A stretch of 64,000 nucleotides of DNA from Mytilus trossulus (lineage: Eukaryota; Mollusca; Bivalvia; Mytilida; Mytilidae), in the NCBI RefSeq assembly GCF_036588685.1, contig NC_086375.1, positions 41,447,270-41,511,269 of the forward strand, in the 5' to 3' direction. A program made the position numbers and the translations under genes. Under the pieces are notes generated by a model, which saw only the letters and a program-made list of their open reading frames with translations, was not told the origin of the DNA and ran no database searches. Shown one piece after another: positions 48,101-56,650 of this stretch. Position 1 is the first letter of the stretch. Each line of letters starts with the position of its first letter.

Positions 48101-51100
48101 CGATTCATGTAATAGAGAGTTCGAAGTATTTAGAAAAATATCTAAGTTTTAAATAAAGATTAGTTGAAATTATAGCATATCAATGATAAATCATTTCAAA
48201 ACAAATATGTTTTAGTTGTTTTATCAAAAAAATATATGAACACGTGGTATGAGTGCCAATGAGACGACTCTCAATCCGAGTAACAATTTGTTAAAACACC
48301 ATTATAGACAAAGTACGGTTTTAAATACGGAGCATAGCCTCACACCGAACAGCAAACTATAATGGGCCTCAGAAATTACTGGATATAATTGCGTTGAAGA
48401 CATTTTCTTGAAGTGAAATATTAATTCATTGTTTTGTAGAGCTACATATTCAAAAGTTCCAAAAAATTCAAAAGATGTAATGTTTACATTATTTAGACTT
48501 TTTAAAGCATTAATCAGAGTACCCAAAAAGAAAAGATAATGTTCAATTACAGCATACCGACTAAAGTGTAGCAGCACCCGATTCTACAGACTTTGGAGTA
48601 ACTGCTATGATCATTATCATAGTGTAGGAACCTGTTTTGGACGACTTAGAAGACAACATCTGTTCTATAAATACGTTGCAGGTATGTTTTTTTAATAAAA
48701 ACGTGAAATCGCAAAAGACTCAACTCCGAGGAAAATTCATATTTGATCTGTTTACATATAAGATTGTTCATTGAATCTCTTAATAGAGGAATAGAGGAAA
48801 TAAATATATGAATGAATGAATGAAGTTCTCCATATTTCTTTTGTATAAATAAATACTTAGCTATGTCCCTTTGGTGTCTTTCGTCCCTCTTCTATGCTAA
48901 AACATGCATTAGAAAATTGTTTTTTGTTTAACTCAAAATAAATTCTAGATAGATACCAGTTAAATTAGTAATATACACTTTTTGTGATTATTTCCGACTT
49001 CAAAAACTTTCTAATAATTAACAAACTATTACCGTCCGAAATAAAGGCATAATAAATTAAATATAAGTACAATCTTAAAAAACTAATAATCTGTATACAT
49101 CATAGAACTAGAAATATAGTTCGAAATTACTGTAAAAGCACAACACGTAATTTCAGTATTTTTCATAACAGTTTCAAGTATGAATATTTATACCCCCGCT
49201 TTAAAAAGGAGGGGGTAGACTGTTTTACCTCTGTCTGTCCTCCCGTCAGTCCGTCCGTCCAATGAATATTTTTCGTCGCATTTTTCTCAGGAACAACAAT
49301 ACAAGGATTTCTGAAATTTGGTTTCAGGGTTTATCTAAGTCAGCTATACCGTGTGATGCGTTTTCAGATAGATCACCTGACAACTTCCTGTTTACCGAAC
49401 ACTTGTATGATTTTACACATGATAGCCAAGTTAAAAATTTTCGTCACATTTTTCTCAGGAACTACAATACAAGGATTTATGAAATTTGGTTTCAAGATTT
49501 ATATAAGTCAGCTATACCGTGTGATGCGTTTACAGATTCATCACTCGAAAACTTCCTGTTTACCGAACACTTGCATATTTTTACACTATTAATATTATCC
49601 ACTTGCGGCGGGGGTATCATCAGTGAGCAGTAGCTCGCAGTTTCACTTGTTTTTTTTTAAACTTGAAACGTCCCTGAAGAAGGTTCATTCAGGAAACTCC
49701 ATCAAGCGTAACAATATTAAAAGGGAATATGTTCTCTGTAATAAATGTCTGTTGATGATGTAAACATAATTTCTCAAATGTTTTGTCATACAGTTTACGA
49801 GACAAATTGAAATCCATCTACATATATTGACAGGTAACTCATATGGTGGCATTTTTCAAAATACTATTATAACTGTTCATTTTTTTAATTTTATGTGCCA
49901 AATTAATTTATGTTGATCAATATTTACAGGTAGTTCATATGGTGGTATTGTTGGTGGATACGGTCACGGGAGATATAGTTATAGCTATTACAGAAGTCAT
50001 CATGGATTCAGCATCAGACACAACAGATTTTTGTATCATGGAATTTGTAAGTAGTTTATATTAATAACCATTCCCTAGTAGATGTATGACATTGTAAAAT
50101 ATAAAGAAACTCATCGTATATATAAGAATTACATCGTATATATAAGAAGTACAATTGTGAACGCCAGACGTATATCTAATTTACAAAAGACTCATAAGTA
50201 AAGGAGAAACAGAATGGCAATTTAAGTACAAAGTGGAATAACATGGAGTGACCCACAATTTTGAAATGCTTTGCCAAATACAACTTAGTTTAAAAAATCT
50301 GTAGTAATTCAAGATAAAAGTTTTGAAAACAGTCAATTTATTATTACTACTATATCAATGATCCATCATATAAACAATGAAATAAGCTTAATCACGCAAT
50401 TTTATGAACTGATTTAAAGAACTCATTTTGAAAACATTATAAAAATTTGTTTTTTGTTTTGTGTATCCATTTTTGTATTTCAGTAAAGTAAAAAAAAGTA
50501 AAATTGCAATGTTCCAAACTCCAAGTAAAATTCTAAAATAGAAAGTCCATAACCAAATGCATATCAAAATCTAAAAAAACACCAGTAGAAAAAAAAAATA
50601 TTTTAAAAATTTAAAAGAGGTAGTTTTTATATATTTTCATATTGGATTTTTAAGCATTTAACAAAGTTACACCTAAGAAAAAGATAGTATTTAATTACAG
50701 CATACCAACTGAAATGTAGTAGCAGCCGGTTCTACAGGTTATGGAGTGACTGCTATGATGACTATCATAGTGTAGGTGACTGTTTTGGACTACTTAAAAG
50801 ACAACATATGTTCTACAAATACGTTGCAGGTATACGTTTGAAGCAAAACATACACATTTTTATGTCTCTAATATTTTTATTAAATATGTAGGAACGAGGT
50901 TAATTAATAGTCTGGTGACGAATTGTATACGTAAGACAATTTGTCTACGCTAAAAGCACACAGCGCATACAGAATTTGAGAGTAATATGGGAACAAAAAT
51001 AAAATGAGGGCGGACACAACTGCCGCGGAAAAGAAAATGAGATGAAGTTTATGCTTTGACTTTGTTGCAATCATATATTCCTCATATTCTTTGTTGTTCT

Positions 51101-54100
51101 ATAATATATTTATGTTTTGGTGTTGTTAATTTGCTGTTATTAAAAAAATCTGAGTTTTTAATACAATTTGTGGAAATATTGAAACAAAAATTGTGTGATG
51201 CACAGAACGACCAATTTCTCAGGCACTGTATAGTATTAACTGTATTCTTATGACATATGTTGAGTATGTCCAACAATTTTTTGGATACTGTGGATTCATT
51301 TATTTTCGTGGGTATCAATTTTCGTAGATTGCTGAAAACTTGCATATTAGTAGATATTTTATTTCGTGGTTTTGCCAATCTCTGTATACAAAGCATATTG
51401 AAATCATGTTTTTCGTTGAACCTTTGAATTTGTGGTTAACCTGTACGCACAAAACCCAAGAAAATTGTAATCCAACGAATAATTATGAATCTACTTACAT
51501 TGAACAGCTACCTAAATTAAAATATCATACATATATAGCCAGGTTAAAGGAAAAAAATCAAATAGGTAGGCTGTTATCAGAATTTAGTTGAATTATCACT
51601 GTAATCGGTTTCATGCATTTATACTTTGTATATTCATTGAATATCTATGTAGTTATTTATATTTACAGTTCAACATGCCATCGGACTAAATTTGTTACGT
51701 AGACACAGCCATATTGCCAATCAACATGTGACCAGAATTAATCATGAAGCTAACAAACATGTTGCAAGGATATCACACGTATCTAATAAACATGAACGTA
51801 ATATTGCTTCCCAGGCAGTAAAACATGTTCACAGAATTGCAAGCGTGGCCAATAAACACATAAATAGATTCAAAGCACTTGTAGATTTCCATATAAATAG
51901 ACTTCACAATCACACAAAACATCACCTTACAACTCTTGAACACCAACATAAAAGACATTTACATGACCGCGAGTATCAGAACAAAAAGCATGAGTTGAAG
52001 GTCGACTACTTGCACGGAAAACACGAACATACCATCAATAAACTACATGCCTACCATGGTATATTTGGTGTCGGACACTTAGTGAGTTACTTGGATTACT
52101 ACAAGAAATACCATGGATTCAAAATCAGTCATAACAGATTTTCATACGGTGGAAAAGGTAAGCAAGTTTCGAAGTTTAAGGAGATAACTATAGTTTTGTA
52201 ATCATTGCTCATCTTATATAAACAACGGAAACCAATTTTTCAAAAATAGAAGATAGACAATTGTTTAAATGCAACGATTTTTTTAACCTATAATATAATT
52301 ACGGTGAAATCCCTAGCCTGGGTAAACATTATACTGTGTGCATGTTAATGTAGATAGGAAATTTTCAAAATTTTCAAGCCTTTTATGTTAAAAATATCAT
52401 GATATATTTTCATAGCATACACACTGAAATGTGGACTACAACGATTTTATAATTTATGGAGTAACTGCTGGTCTAGTTATCACAGGAGGAGTTTATGTTT
52501 TGGACGACTCAGGAAGAGCCATCTCTTTGAATTATATTCCGGAGGTAATAAACTTGCTATGTTTTTTTTTGTATTATACTCCCCTATTTTCAAAATGTTT
52601 TTACAAAAGAAGGACGAAAGATACCAAAGGGACAGTCAAACTCATAAATCGAAAACAAACTGACAACGCAATGGCTCAAAATGAAAAAGACAAACAGACA
52701 AACAAAAGTACACATGCCATAACATAGAAAACTAAAGAATAAACAAAACGAACCCCATCAAAAACTAGGGGTGATCTCAGGTACTCCGGGAGGGTAAGCA
52801 GATCCTGCTCCACATATGACATACATTTAAAATAAAACATGACATTGGTTACATTTTCCTTCTTATCGCCAGTGTATAAAAAATGAAATATCTAGTGTTT
52901 TATTCCATAACGTCGACTTGCAAACATCAATAACGAAAAAGGAAAGACAGATCAAAATATTTCGTCGCATTTTACGTAATAAAATGTAAAAAAAACCCGA
53001 CAACTTACACATTTCAAGACATAACAGGAACATAAAAGGCCATTACTCGTTAAGAAAAAGCACAACATTATCATATCATAATGTCTCATTTTATTGTTAT
53101 TTTACATACCGGTATTTTTTTTGTATTGAAGTTGAAAACAGTTGTGATAAAATTATATAAATATATAAGACAAATGCACACAAACACATAGATAGTGATA
53201 TAAAAACCACGTCTAGTCAACCTCTTAGCGAAATGCAAATGTTGATCAAATACTTAAGGTTCATCATAACCTTTTGTCTAAAATGGCCGTATTTACACCC
53301 CAAATTTTACTCTGAGCACAGACTAACCTATACACCTGGAACAGTTTTAAGAGATGGCAGGAACTAGATATATAAATTTTAAATGCATTTTATGTTTCAG
53401 AAAATTATAAACTTTTCTAGATTTTGCTATCCTTTTTTTTTCGTTCCTGCAGAAGGTGCAAAAATTAACTAAGTAGTGAAAACGATTCAGAAGCTCCCCT
53501 CATATAATCAATGTTGTGAGTAGTATTGATTTAAATGGACAATAGATGGACAATAGACACTTGTAGACACTAGGTGATTTAACAGGTTTAAACTGTGTAA
53601 CTGAGTGGACCGTATCAAATGAAACTCGGGTGTTTGTTTATTTTGCTATCTTCTGCAGACTGGAAAAAAATGCACATCAAAATGCAGGTAAGTTTTTATT
53701 TTTCTGAAACGTAGACTTCATATAACTTTTATATATCTAGTTCCTGCCATGCCTTAAAACTTTCCTGGATGTACTAGTTTGTCTGTACTCATAGTAATTT
53801 TGGAGGCGTAAACACGGCCATATTTTTCAATTCCTTATGATGAACCTTAATATACAAATTGATTTCAAAAACATATTCGCAACAAATTTGGAGAACTGAT
53901 ACAAAAAATACGTCTCTTTGAAAAAAGCTTAAAAGGCCGATCGGAAAAAAAATTCAACTGTACATCATTCTTTAATAACAGATTACGACAATGACTACTC
54001 TCCTGGGGCAGTAGTTGTGAAGAAAACAGTCTATGGTGGCGGGTATCATCTGGGTGACAGCCATGTGGTAACTTACATGGACTACTATAAGAAATACCAT

Positions 54101-55971
54101 GGATTCAAAATCAGTCACAGTAGATTTACATACGGAGGAAAAGGTGATTCAGTTTTATGAACAGTGCATACACATCAATAGCATGTACATACCAACTTAA
54201 AGCGTTAAAGTACAAATATATATGATGTAAATTACCAGAAATAATATGTCTTTGTATTGATTTTATTTCATCAGTGTTAAACGAAGAACTAGCAAATAAA
54301 TGACTATTCGAAAACATGGTATGATAGCCAATAATATGATTATCCAGCTGATTTCGAAAATCTTAGAGGTTATCAACTATAGGCCGTTGTATGGTTGCCG
54401 ACAATTAACATATCACTTACCACATACAAAATAAGCATCAAATGGTCCCGACAATACAAAATGAAAAACTTATACAGATGAAAACATAAAAAGATAAATA
54501 AAAAACATACAGCGAAAAAAAGATGATATATAAAAAAGGACAGCAAATGAGATAATAGGCACCTGACTTAGGACAAGAACATACAGACAGTGGCAGGCTA
54601 AACATTTTGTGACGCCCAACTCTCTCTTTCTCTTGAACAGTGAAACAATGGGAAATATCTGACTATCTTTACTTCTATCTTAAATCAGCGAACCCGGACA
54701 TCAAACTTAAACTCTTAGTTGTTCATGAAACATGCTGAACGCCGAGAACAATTCAAAATGGACAGTCCATTTTTAAAAGATAAAATCAAATGATAAAACA
54801 CATCAAAAGAATAGAAAACAACTGTCATATTCATGACTTGGTGTTATCATTTTCTCTCGCTGTTTACAATTGTTAAAATATATTTGCAGCATACACACTG
54901 AAATGTGGATTACAACGATTTTATAATGTATGGAGTGATTGCTGGTCTAGTTATCATAGCAGAAGTGCCTGTTTTGGTCGACTCCTTAACCAACACATCT
55001 TTTCAGTATACCATGGAGGTTAATGTTTTTCATATTTTACATCATGATTTTTTGTTTTTGTGTCAAATTTATTGGAAATTTATTTAAATTTGTGTAAGCT
55101 CTGTTGTGTATTTCTTTGTTAATATAGAAAAAAGTATGTGGTTTAGGTATAAAAAAGTAATCAGCATGACTAAAGGAGTAGGTTCAGTAAGACCCCCTTT
55201 TGGCCACAAAATATAGCAGTTTTAGAAAATTGTGAAAATGTAATCTTTAAGCTATATTTAGGAAAGTAGAATGCTTCTGCTACACAAATATGAACTGTTT
55301 TTGACAAAACAATGCACACATATCGCGTTCTAGCATCATTAAGTTATGCTTAATTACTGAAATTTTCAGAATTTTAGCATTTTGGTTAATTTTTAGACGG
55401 TTTCAGTCTAAAATGAAAGTGGCCGCATTCGTGTTCATTCATAATATTGAAATGGAAGTTGTATTTGATGATACTACAAAACATATATAAAGGTTGAGGA
55501 TGAACACGGATGCGGCCACTTTCATTTTTTGGCAAAAACCATCTGAAAAGTGGCGTTTTTTTGCATATTTGATAGATTTGTCATATTTAAGCTTGAATCA
55601 GAGCGTTTTTTAATGACCAAATCAGTTAAAGTCTTTCATATAAACTAATCGAATCAATTGAAATATACACTTAAGTGTTTAAAAAGTGTCCAAAATCGGC
55701 CCGTACCGGACCTTCTCCTTTCAGAAATTGAAAAATACAAATAAATATTTTTAATTTTTTTTTAATACTATTAACGCGTAATTTTAAATCATTTGAAAAA
55801 TTATCTGATCAATATGTTGCAAAAATATACATTAGAAAGGTAATGCAAAAAATGTATATTTCAAGATGAGAATTGCTACAGTTTGTTTTATTTAAAACAG
55901 ATAACGACGCTGGGTACTCTCCTAAAACGGTGGTTGTGAAAACGGCTTCATATGATGATGATTTGTACTGA
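36146..55971 (+). CDS. Gene II: modular Tyr/His/Gly-rich, Cys-repeat secreted protein, complete, 27 exons
   Basis: Exons: 36146-36191, 37044-37097, 37425-37550, 37856-37981, 39252-39341, 39675-39803, 40419-40520, 41044-41172, 41433-41549, 42118-42249, 42858-42974, 43736-43867, 44476-44592, 45315-45443, 45710-45826, 46409-46537, 46770-46886, 47448-47576, 47874-47990, 48553-48681, 49930-50046, 50701-50829, 51669-52157, 52416-52544, 53982-54143, 54890-55018, 55901-55971. They total 3510 nt, exactly 1170 codons with stop. Residues 1-16 or so are a signal peptide (MARGICILLLVVVAA). Then come a Tyr/Ser linker, twelve A-B exon pairs, and an Asp tail (YDDDLY). Twelve B modules give 36 Cys. Ten 11-residue His repeats occupy about residues 860-969. 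There is no membrane segment after the signal. All introns are phase 1. Tyr, His and Arg dominate and Asp/Glu are few, so the protein is basic and could bind metals or be oxidised to DOPA. Family unknown to me; byssus, shell or periostracum scaffold is inference. Confidence 0.87.
37044..37097 (+). CDS. Gene II exon 2: linker after the signal
   Basis: Encodes VSTSGYGSYESYDTSEYSG. Probable signal cleavage falls near its start (AAVS-TSG or AA-VST). Acceptor atttttcatcag, donor gtaagt. Confidence 0.8.
37425..37550 (+). CDS. Gene II exon 3 (first A exon)
   Basis: Divergent A module: GYPIHTSVVTRHSSHHSYHG, then VSYYKRYHGFKISHRRFSYH. Acceptor tttttaag. Confidence 0.83.
37856..37981 (+). CDS. Gene II exon 4 (first B exon)
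   Basis: 126 nt, one codon shorter than other B exons: YKLRCGKSRFYRLWRRCYGK, then RTRCFGVFRTRHLFSLYKG. Keeps C-x11-C-x9-C. Confidence 0.84.
37982..38709. other. Gene II intron 4, left part
   Basis: 38200-38340 is a fragment of the dispersed 'gtgagaggtttagctagcta' repeat. The remainder is unrecognised intron that continues, after the LINE tail, to exon 5. Confidence 0.4.
38710..39196 (+). pseudogene. 3' end of a non-LTR retrotransposon in gene II intron 4
   Basis: Conceptual reading RYHGVNRSE, CTLCTLNTIEDEFHFILQCD and CNLCKFLFHAFKRRTDIL matches the C-terminal zinc-knuckle-like end of LINE ORF2 proteins. A short 3' UTR and aataaagaattgaat follow. Stops and 5' truncation make it inactive. Confidence 0.7.
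39252..39341 (+). CDS. Gene II exon 5 (short A exon)
   Basis: GHGYGGGYLSYYRKYHGFKL, then RHNRFFYGGHG. Its upstream intron contains a LINE 3' end. Acceptor gaaacaaag has a weak pyrimidine tract. Matches gene I exon 4. Confidence 0.82.
39675..39803 (+). CDS. Gene II exon 6 (B exon, Arg-rich)
   Basis: YKLRCARRRFYRSWTGCYRR, then SRCFGYLRKRHLFGLYHRG. Matches gene I exon 5. Confidence 0.85.
40248..40335. repeat. Fragment of the 'gagtgccaatgagacaact' repeat in gene II intron 6
   Basis: aggaagatgtgatgtgagtg, then ccaatgagacaactctccat; another fragment is at 48244-48375 in intron 19. Confidence 0.6.
40419..40520 (+). CDS. Gene II exon 7 (A exon)
   Basis: GYRTVHTHTKYSYSYYRSHH, then GFSIRHSRFTYHGV. 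A long antisense open frame crosses it and is not a gene. Confidence 0.85.
41044..41172 (+). CDS. Gene II exon 8 (B exon)
   Basis: Core B module, YRLKCSSTRFYRLWSNCYDH, ending FGRLRSQHLFYRYVGG. Confidence 0.86.
41433..41549 (+). CDS. Gene II exon 9 (A exon)
   Basis: GSSYGGIFGGHRHTKYSYSY, then YRSHHGFSISHSRFSYHGV. The left edge of the 1618-bp duplication falls inside it at about 41509. Confidence 0.86.
42118..42249 (+). CDS. Gene II exon 10 (B exon with extra Asp)
   Basis: 132 nt: a duplicated acg triplet adds one residue, giving FYRYDVGG instead of FYRYVGG. Duplicated as exon 12. Confidence 0.86.
42306..42626 (+). repeat. 'atgccccacc...gaggggcatt' repeat in gene II intron 10
   Basis: Single-unit version of the repeat at 19441, with a cgttcgtccgttcgttc microsatellite head and gtactgtggacacattcttg tail. 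Copied by the local duplication to 43924-44244. Confidence 0.7.
42858..42974 (+). CDS. Gene II exon 11 (A exon)
   Basis: ASLYGGIFGGHSHTKYSYRY, then YRSHHGFSISHSRFSYHGV. The junction codon is G|CT (Ala) rather than Gly. Duplicated as exon 13. Confidence 0.86.
43127..43167 (+). pseudogene. Truncated A exon at the duplication junction
   Basis: The 3' third of exon 9 (ISHSRFSYHGV and its gtaagt donor) without an acceptor; preceded directly by minisatellite. It should be ignored by splicing, which keeps A-B order intact. Confidence 0.8.
43736..43867 (+). CDS. Gene II exon 12 (duplicate of exon 10)
   Basis: Same sequence as 42118-42249, 1618 bp downstream, including the extra Asp codon. Confidence 0.85.
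43924..44244 (+). repeat. 'atgccccacc' repeat, duplicated copy
   Basis: Same as 42306-42626 shifted by 1618 bp; present because of the tandem duplication, not by a new insertion. Confidence 0.7.
44476..44592 (+). CDS. Gene II exon 13 (duplicate of exon 11)
   Basis: Same sequence as 42858-42974, 1618 bp downstream, with the same ASLYGG start. Confidence 0.85.
44680..44862. repeat. 23-bp minisatellite (eight units)
   Basis: Unit ccatttaaagtaataagaat + att, eight near-perfect copies with a few late variants. Copy 1 of the duplication has three units (43062-43128), so the array expanded at the duplication breakpoint. Confidence 0.85.
45315..45443 (+). CDS. Gene II exon 14 (B exon)
   Basis: YQLKCSSTRFYRFWSNCYDH; Phe replaces Leu before the conserved Trp. 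Confidence 0.86.
45710..45826 (+). CDS. Gene II exon 15 (A exon)
   Basis: GSSYGGSFGGHSLTKYSYSY, then YRSHHGFSIRHNRFLYHGV. The acceptor (ttatataaag) has a poor pyrimidine tract, so skipping is conceivable and would keep frame. Confidence 0.83.
46409..46537 (+). CDS. Gene II exon 16 (B exon)
   Basis: Core B module ending GRLRRQHLFYRYVGG; acceptor actttcag. Confidence 0.86.
46770..46886 (+). CDS. Gene II exon 17 (A exon)
   Basis: GSSYGGIFGGHSVTKYSYSY, then YRSHHGFSIRHNRFSYHGV. Confidence 0.86.
47448..47576 (+). CDS. Gene II exon 18 (B exon)
   Basis: YSLKCSSTRFYRLWSNCYDH, ending HLFYRYGAG; Ser replaces Arg/Gln before Leu. Confidence 0.86.
47874..47990 (+). CDS. Gene II exon 19 (most diverged inner A exon)
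   Basis: GSLYGGVFGVHGRRKYSYGY, then FKSHFGFQIRHNRFLYHGI. YRSHHG has become FKSHFG while Cys-free length and phase are kept. Confidence 0.85.
48553..48681 (+). CDS. Gene II exon 20 (B exon)
   Basis: Core B module ending GRLRRQHLFYKYVAG. Confidence 0.86.
49189..49645 (+). repeat. 'tacccccgct...agtagctcgcagttt' repeat with two internal units
   Basis: Starts tacccccgctttaaaaagga with a ccgtcagtccgtccgtcc run. Two units of about 183 bp share ggatttmtgaaatttggttt and tacagtgtgat-like segments. Ends ggcgggggtatcatcagtga. Located in gene II intron 20. The two long frames across it arise from this repetition. Confidence 0.65.
49833..49855 (+). pseudogene. Relic of an A exon 5' end
   Basis: After a ttgacag acceptor, gtaactcatatggtggcatt reproduces the first 23 nt of an A exon and then breaks off. 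It lies 75 bp before the intact exon 21 and has no donor, so it should be spliced out. Confidence 0.65.
49930..50046 (+). CDS. Gene II exon 21 (A exon)
   Basis: GSSYGGIVGGYGHGRYSYSY, then YRSHHGFSIRHNRFLYHGI. Closest to the gene I form (IVGGYGH) rather than to its gene II neighbours (IFGGHS). Confidence 0.86.
50701..50829 (+). CDS. Gene II exon 22 (B exon, CSSSRF type)
   Basis: YQLKCSSSRFYRLWSDCYDD, then VGDCFGLLKRQHMFYKYVAG. Partner of gene I exon 15. Confidence 0.86.
51253..51550. repeat. 'ttcatttattttcgtgggta' molluscan repeat in gene II intron 22
   Basis: gtggattcatttattttcgt, atttcgtggttttgccaatc and gttgaacctttgaatttgtg in order. Absent at the matching place in gene I (9780-10185), so inserted after the genes split. 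Confidence 0.5.
51669..52157 (+). CDS. Gene II exon 23: large A exon with ten His hendecads
   Basis: 489 nt. Hendecads at 51716-52045 include ANKHVARISHV, AVKHVHRIASV and VDFHINRLHNH; the final A-type tail is YYKKYHGFKISHNRFSYGG. Donor gtaagc. Differs from gene I copies by scattered substitutions only, with no length change. Confidence 0.87.
52416..52544 (+). CDS. Gene II exon 24 (B exon, CGLQRFYNLW type)
   Basis: Translates identically to gene I exons 3 and 17. Donor gtaata. Confidence 0.85.
52606..52816. repeat. Dispersed repeat in gene II intron 24
   Basis: Same family and orientation as 26709-26935 (ggacgaaagataccaaaggg through actaggggtgatctcagg). Confidence 0.65.
53258..53846. mobile_element. 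TTAA-flanked MITE, copy 2 (589 bp), in gene II intron 24
   Basis: ggttcatcataacc ... ttatgatgaacc with TTAA at 53254-53257 and 53847-53850. The matching gene I intron (near 11690) lacks it, giving an empty-site comparison. Confidence 0.82.
53982..54143 (+). CDS. Gene II exon 25 (A' exon with VVVK leader)
   Basis: DYDNDYSPGAVVVKKTVYGG, then YHLGDSHVVTYMDYYKKYHG and FKISHSRFTYGGKG. Donor gtgatt. Confidence 0.85.
54890..55018 (+). CDS. Gene II exon 26 (last B exon)
   Basis: LKCGLQRFYNVWSDCW, then SACFGRLLNQHLFSVYHGG. Donor gttaat is the weakest in the gene. Read-through would add a stop within one codon. Confidence 0.82.
55173..55725. mobile_element. Inverted-repeat element in gene II intron 26
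   Basis: Left end ctaaaggagtaggttcagta; the right end's reverse complement is ctgaaaggagaaggtccggt, similar but imperfect. Inside, gaaagtggccgcattcgtgt and its near reverse complement (atgcggccactttc) form a hairpin. The 2934-bp duplication begins inside it. Confidence 0.55.
55901..55971 (+). CDS. Gene II exon 27: terminal coding exon, copy 1
   Basis: DNDAGYSPKTVVVKTASYDD, then DLY and TGA at 55969-55971. As in gene I, a donor (gtaact, 55980) follows the stop by 8 nt. Confidence 0.85.
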
Positions 55972-56601
55972 TAACTGAGGTAACTATAGGAGACAAACCT
56001 GAACTCTCCTGTCAATATTTGCACCGTACTGGTCTTCTTCTCTTACTCTTTCCTCTTTATTTATACACCTTGAAAACAAGTTCACTTCTATAACACTTTA
56101 GTTTGAAACTGGAACCGTTTTTTAAAGTTTAAATTGTTAGGTTATGTAGTTACCAAGTGACAAGTATACTTCATTAGGACGTTAGAGTAGTTTTCTACGG
56201 AATCGAGAAAATATGAAAGAATAATAAGAATTCAAAGAAAACCAAAATTATCACTATTATTGGAGAATAAAGCTTGAAATGTGTAGTGCAATGTAGACTC
56301 TTTGTCTTGTGTTCTTTTTTTTTTTTTTTTTTTTTAAATTCAAGAGATATTAAAAATAATTCACAGTTATTAGAATCAAAAACGTGTATGTGAAAGTGCT
56401 TGATTCAGGATATTTTTAAGTGTTATTACCTACTGTTTTTTTGTGTTTGACAATAGAAAAACAAAACGCTCATGGTTTCAAAAATTGATTACCATAAGCA
56501 ATCTTAATGTGTTTATATAGTGTAATCTCAACTCCGAATTTGATATGTAATTGCAACATATGGTGGTTGTGAACTAATTCTTTTCTTATCTTTTTTTGTA
56601 G

Positions 56602-56650
56602 GAAAAGGACTAGTCTGTATATATAGTGAACAATAAAAGAACATAATTCA
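56602..56650 (+). promoter_or_regulatory. Gene II 3'-UTR exon with poly(A) signal, copy 1
   Basis: Acceptor tttttttgtag, then gaaaaggactagtctgtata; AATAAA at 56632-56637. Homologous to 14397 in gene I. Confidence 0.6.

Noticed and set aside
49262..49633. 123-residue plus-strand open frame in gene II intron 20
   Set aside because: It consists of two copies of the same repeat unit and both overlapping frames stay open for that reason; no protein family is evident.
36146..55971. Naming the gene as mussel foot protein 4 or a known shell-matrix protein
   Set aside because: Only a loose resemblance of the 11-residue His repeats was noted from memory; A and B modules match nothing I can name, so no symbol is given.
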